A stretch of DNA of 6,479 nt. It comes from DASZMJ01 sp035551935 (GTDB lineage: Bacteria > Planctomycetota > Planctomycetia > Isosphaerales > Isosphaeraceae). Made by a program: the position numbers and the translations under genes. Positions 6,133-6,479 of the stretch are shown here, in pieces. The notes under the pieces were generated by a model, which was given only the letters and a program-made list of their open reading frames with translations, was not told the origin of the DNA and searched no databases. The stretch spans positions 1 through 6,479 of the forward strand of contig DASZMJ010000534.1 in NCBI GenBank assembly GCA_035551935.1, in the 5' to 3' direction. Position 1 is the first letter of the stretch, and each line of letters starts with the position of its first letter.

Positions 6133-6239
6133 CCCGGCGGAGTGGCGGGGTTGCGCAGCAACCCCGGTCCTCGTCTCGAAGCCCGACGGTCGGCCGAAGA
6201 CCGGGGTCCCGAGGACGGAATCCCTGCCACCCCGCCGGG
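6133..6239. repeat. Structured intergenic element with nested inverted repeats
   Basis: The outer arms 6133-6146 and 6226-6239 are complementary at 13 of 14 positions. Inside are a perfect 8-bp hairpin with a 3-base loop (6147-6154 with 6158-6165), the pair CCCCGGTC/GACCGGGG (6162-6169 with 6199-6206), the pair GTCCTCG/CGAGGAC (6167-6173 with 6210-6216), and a small palindrome at 6183-6193. Some of these pairings overlap and are mutually exclusive, so the element has alternative folds. It lies between the toxin remnant and the promoter of the SirB1-type gene. No coding signal is evident. It may be a dispersed repeat or a MITE-like element, or a terminator region for the former toxin gene. Confidence 0.65.
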
Positions 6240-6251
6240 GTGCCGCGATAC

Positions 6252-6345
6252 TCAATCCTCGATCGGCCCTTGGACACTCTGGCGGATAGCGAGCAGGTAA
6301 ACCGTGTCGCCCTCGACGCTGAAGAGCAGGCGGTAGACGTTATAG
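6252..6345 (-). pseudogene. 3' remnant of a RelE/ParE-type toxin gene, cut by an insertion sequence
   Basis: The minus-strand frame ending with TGA at 6252 reads VYRLLFSVEGDTVYLLAIRQSVQGPIED at its C-terminus. This resembles the last beta strands of RelE/ParE superfamily toxins, where a YR-x-hydrophobic strand is followed by a short turn, a hydrophobic strand and an R/H-rich end. Only about 30 residues remain before the sequence becomes the terminus of an IS3-family element at about 6346. The frame stays open beyond that point only by chance, through IS DNA. The 5' part of the toxin and any antitoxin would lie to the right of the insertion, outside the window. Family assignment from such a short stretch is moderate. 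A fully functional toxin cannot be made from this fragment. Confidence 0.6.
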
Positions 6346-6361
6346 TGGACCCCGAAAACTG

Positions 6362-6389
6362 GACCACCGGTTAAGCTACGCCGGTGGTC
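6362..6389 (+). repeat. Perfect 9-bp hairpin in the IS leader
   Basis: GACCACCGG (6362-6370) and CCGGTGGTC (6381-6389) are exact reverse complements around a 10-base loop. The hairpin lies between the IS end and the start of orfA and overlaps the presumed terminal inverted repeat. In insertion sequences such structures can block transposase expression driven by outside transcription; that role here is an inference. Confidence 0.7.
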
Positions 6390-6405
6390 GAGCAAAGGGG
6401 GAGAG

Positions 6406-6479
6406 ATGGCAGGCAAGCGGAAAGTCCACACGGCGGCGTTCAAGGCCCAGGTCGCCCTGGCCGCCCTCAGGGGGGACAA
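6406..6479 (+). CDS. IS3-family transposase OrfA, N-terminal part only
   Basis: The 24 complete codons read MAGKRKVHTAAFKAQVALAALRGD. The pattern of basic residues, then H-x3-FKAQVALAALRGD, is characteristic of the first helix of the HTH domain in IS3 OrfA proteins, which bind the element's ends. In the family, OrfA is joined to OrfB by programmed -1 frameshifting to make the full transposase. That region is outside the window. An AG-rich Shine-Dalgarno sequence (AAAGGGGGAG, starting at 6394) precedes the ATG. The gene is truncated only by the window edge, so whether it is intact is unknown. Confidence 0.8.
   Translation, partial: MAGKRKVHTAAFKAQVALAALRGD

Larger units (their letters stand above)
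6346..6479 (+). mobile_element. Left end of an IS3-family insertion sequence (partial)
   Basis: The sequence from about 6346 starts TGGACCCCGAAAACTGGACC, which has the TG start and the CCCC-AAAA-TGGAC pattern of IS3-family terminal inverted repeats (IS150-like). Sixty bases in, an open frame begins that matches the N-terminus of IS3 OrfA proteins. The exact left boundary is uncertain by a few bases, since TATAG just before it might belong to the target or to the element. The right end, orfB with the DDE domain and the target duplication are beyond the window. Confidence 0.75.

Noticed and set aside
6025..6255. N-terminal extension of the SirB1-type protein from a TTG at 6255
   Set aside because: It would translate the structured repeat and the promoter-like sequence, and shows no family similarity. 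GTG at 6024 with an RBS fits better.
2182..6300. Plus-strand open frame of 1372 codons spanning several genes
   Set aside because: It is antisense to the well-supported minus-strand genes (SirB1 family, thioredoxin lipoprotein, exported protein) and translates to low-complexity Arg/Gly/Val-rich sequence. Long antisense frames are common in very GC-rich DNA.

Overview
The window looks like a chromosomal segment of a high-GC planctomycete, most likely of the Isosphaeraceae type. This is inferred from the G/C-saturated third codon positions, a protein with tandem CxxC zinc ribbons followed by a Pro-rich linker and one membrane helix, a lipoprotein with a very long Pro/Ala linker, and compact intergenic regions carrying strong palindromes. 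No database search was possible, so the taxonomy is an inference.

Layout. Positions 1-208 are an intergenic leader whose first 60 bases are strikingly AT-rich. Two plus-strand genes follow in tandem: a zinc-ribbon/single-TM protein of unknown function (209-1471) and an OsmC-family thiol protein (1519-2046). The rest of the gene content up to 6251 lies on the minus strand and converges on them. Read in transcription order from the right, it holds a SirB1-type transglutaminase-like/TPR protein (6024 to 5185), a lipoprotein combining a carboxypeptidase-regulatory-like domain with a TlpA-type thioredoxin (4974 to 3070), an exported beta-rich protein (2889 to 2383) and a small membrane protein (2352 to 2089). 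A perfect 39-bp inverted repeat (2961-3061) separates the thioredoxin lipoprotein from the exported protein. A second, imperfect structured repeat (6133-6239) sits upstream of the SirB1 gene. At the right edge, the 3' remnant of a RelE/ParE-like toxin gene (minus strand) is cut by the left end of an IS3-family insertion sequence, whose orfA begins at 6406 and runs off the window.

How the genes fit together. The zinc-ribbon and OsmC genes are 47 nt apart and probably co-transcribed. The exported protein and the small membrane protein are 30 nt apart, each with its own Shine-Dalgarno sequence, and probably form a second operon. OsmC and the TlpA-like lipoprotein both suggest thiol/redox chemistry, but they are on opposite strands and nothing ties them into one pathway. 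I do not see convincing evidence of a new defence or mobile system. The most unusual items are the two palindromic elements, the lipoprotein's domain architecture, the unknown two-gene unit at 2089-2889, local AT-rich patches, and the toxin gene broken by an IS3 element.
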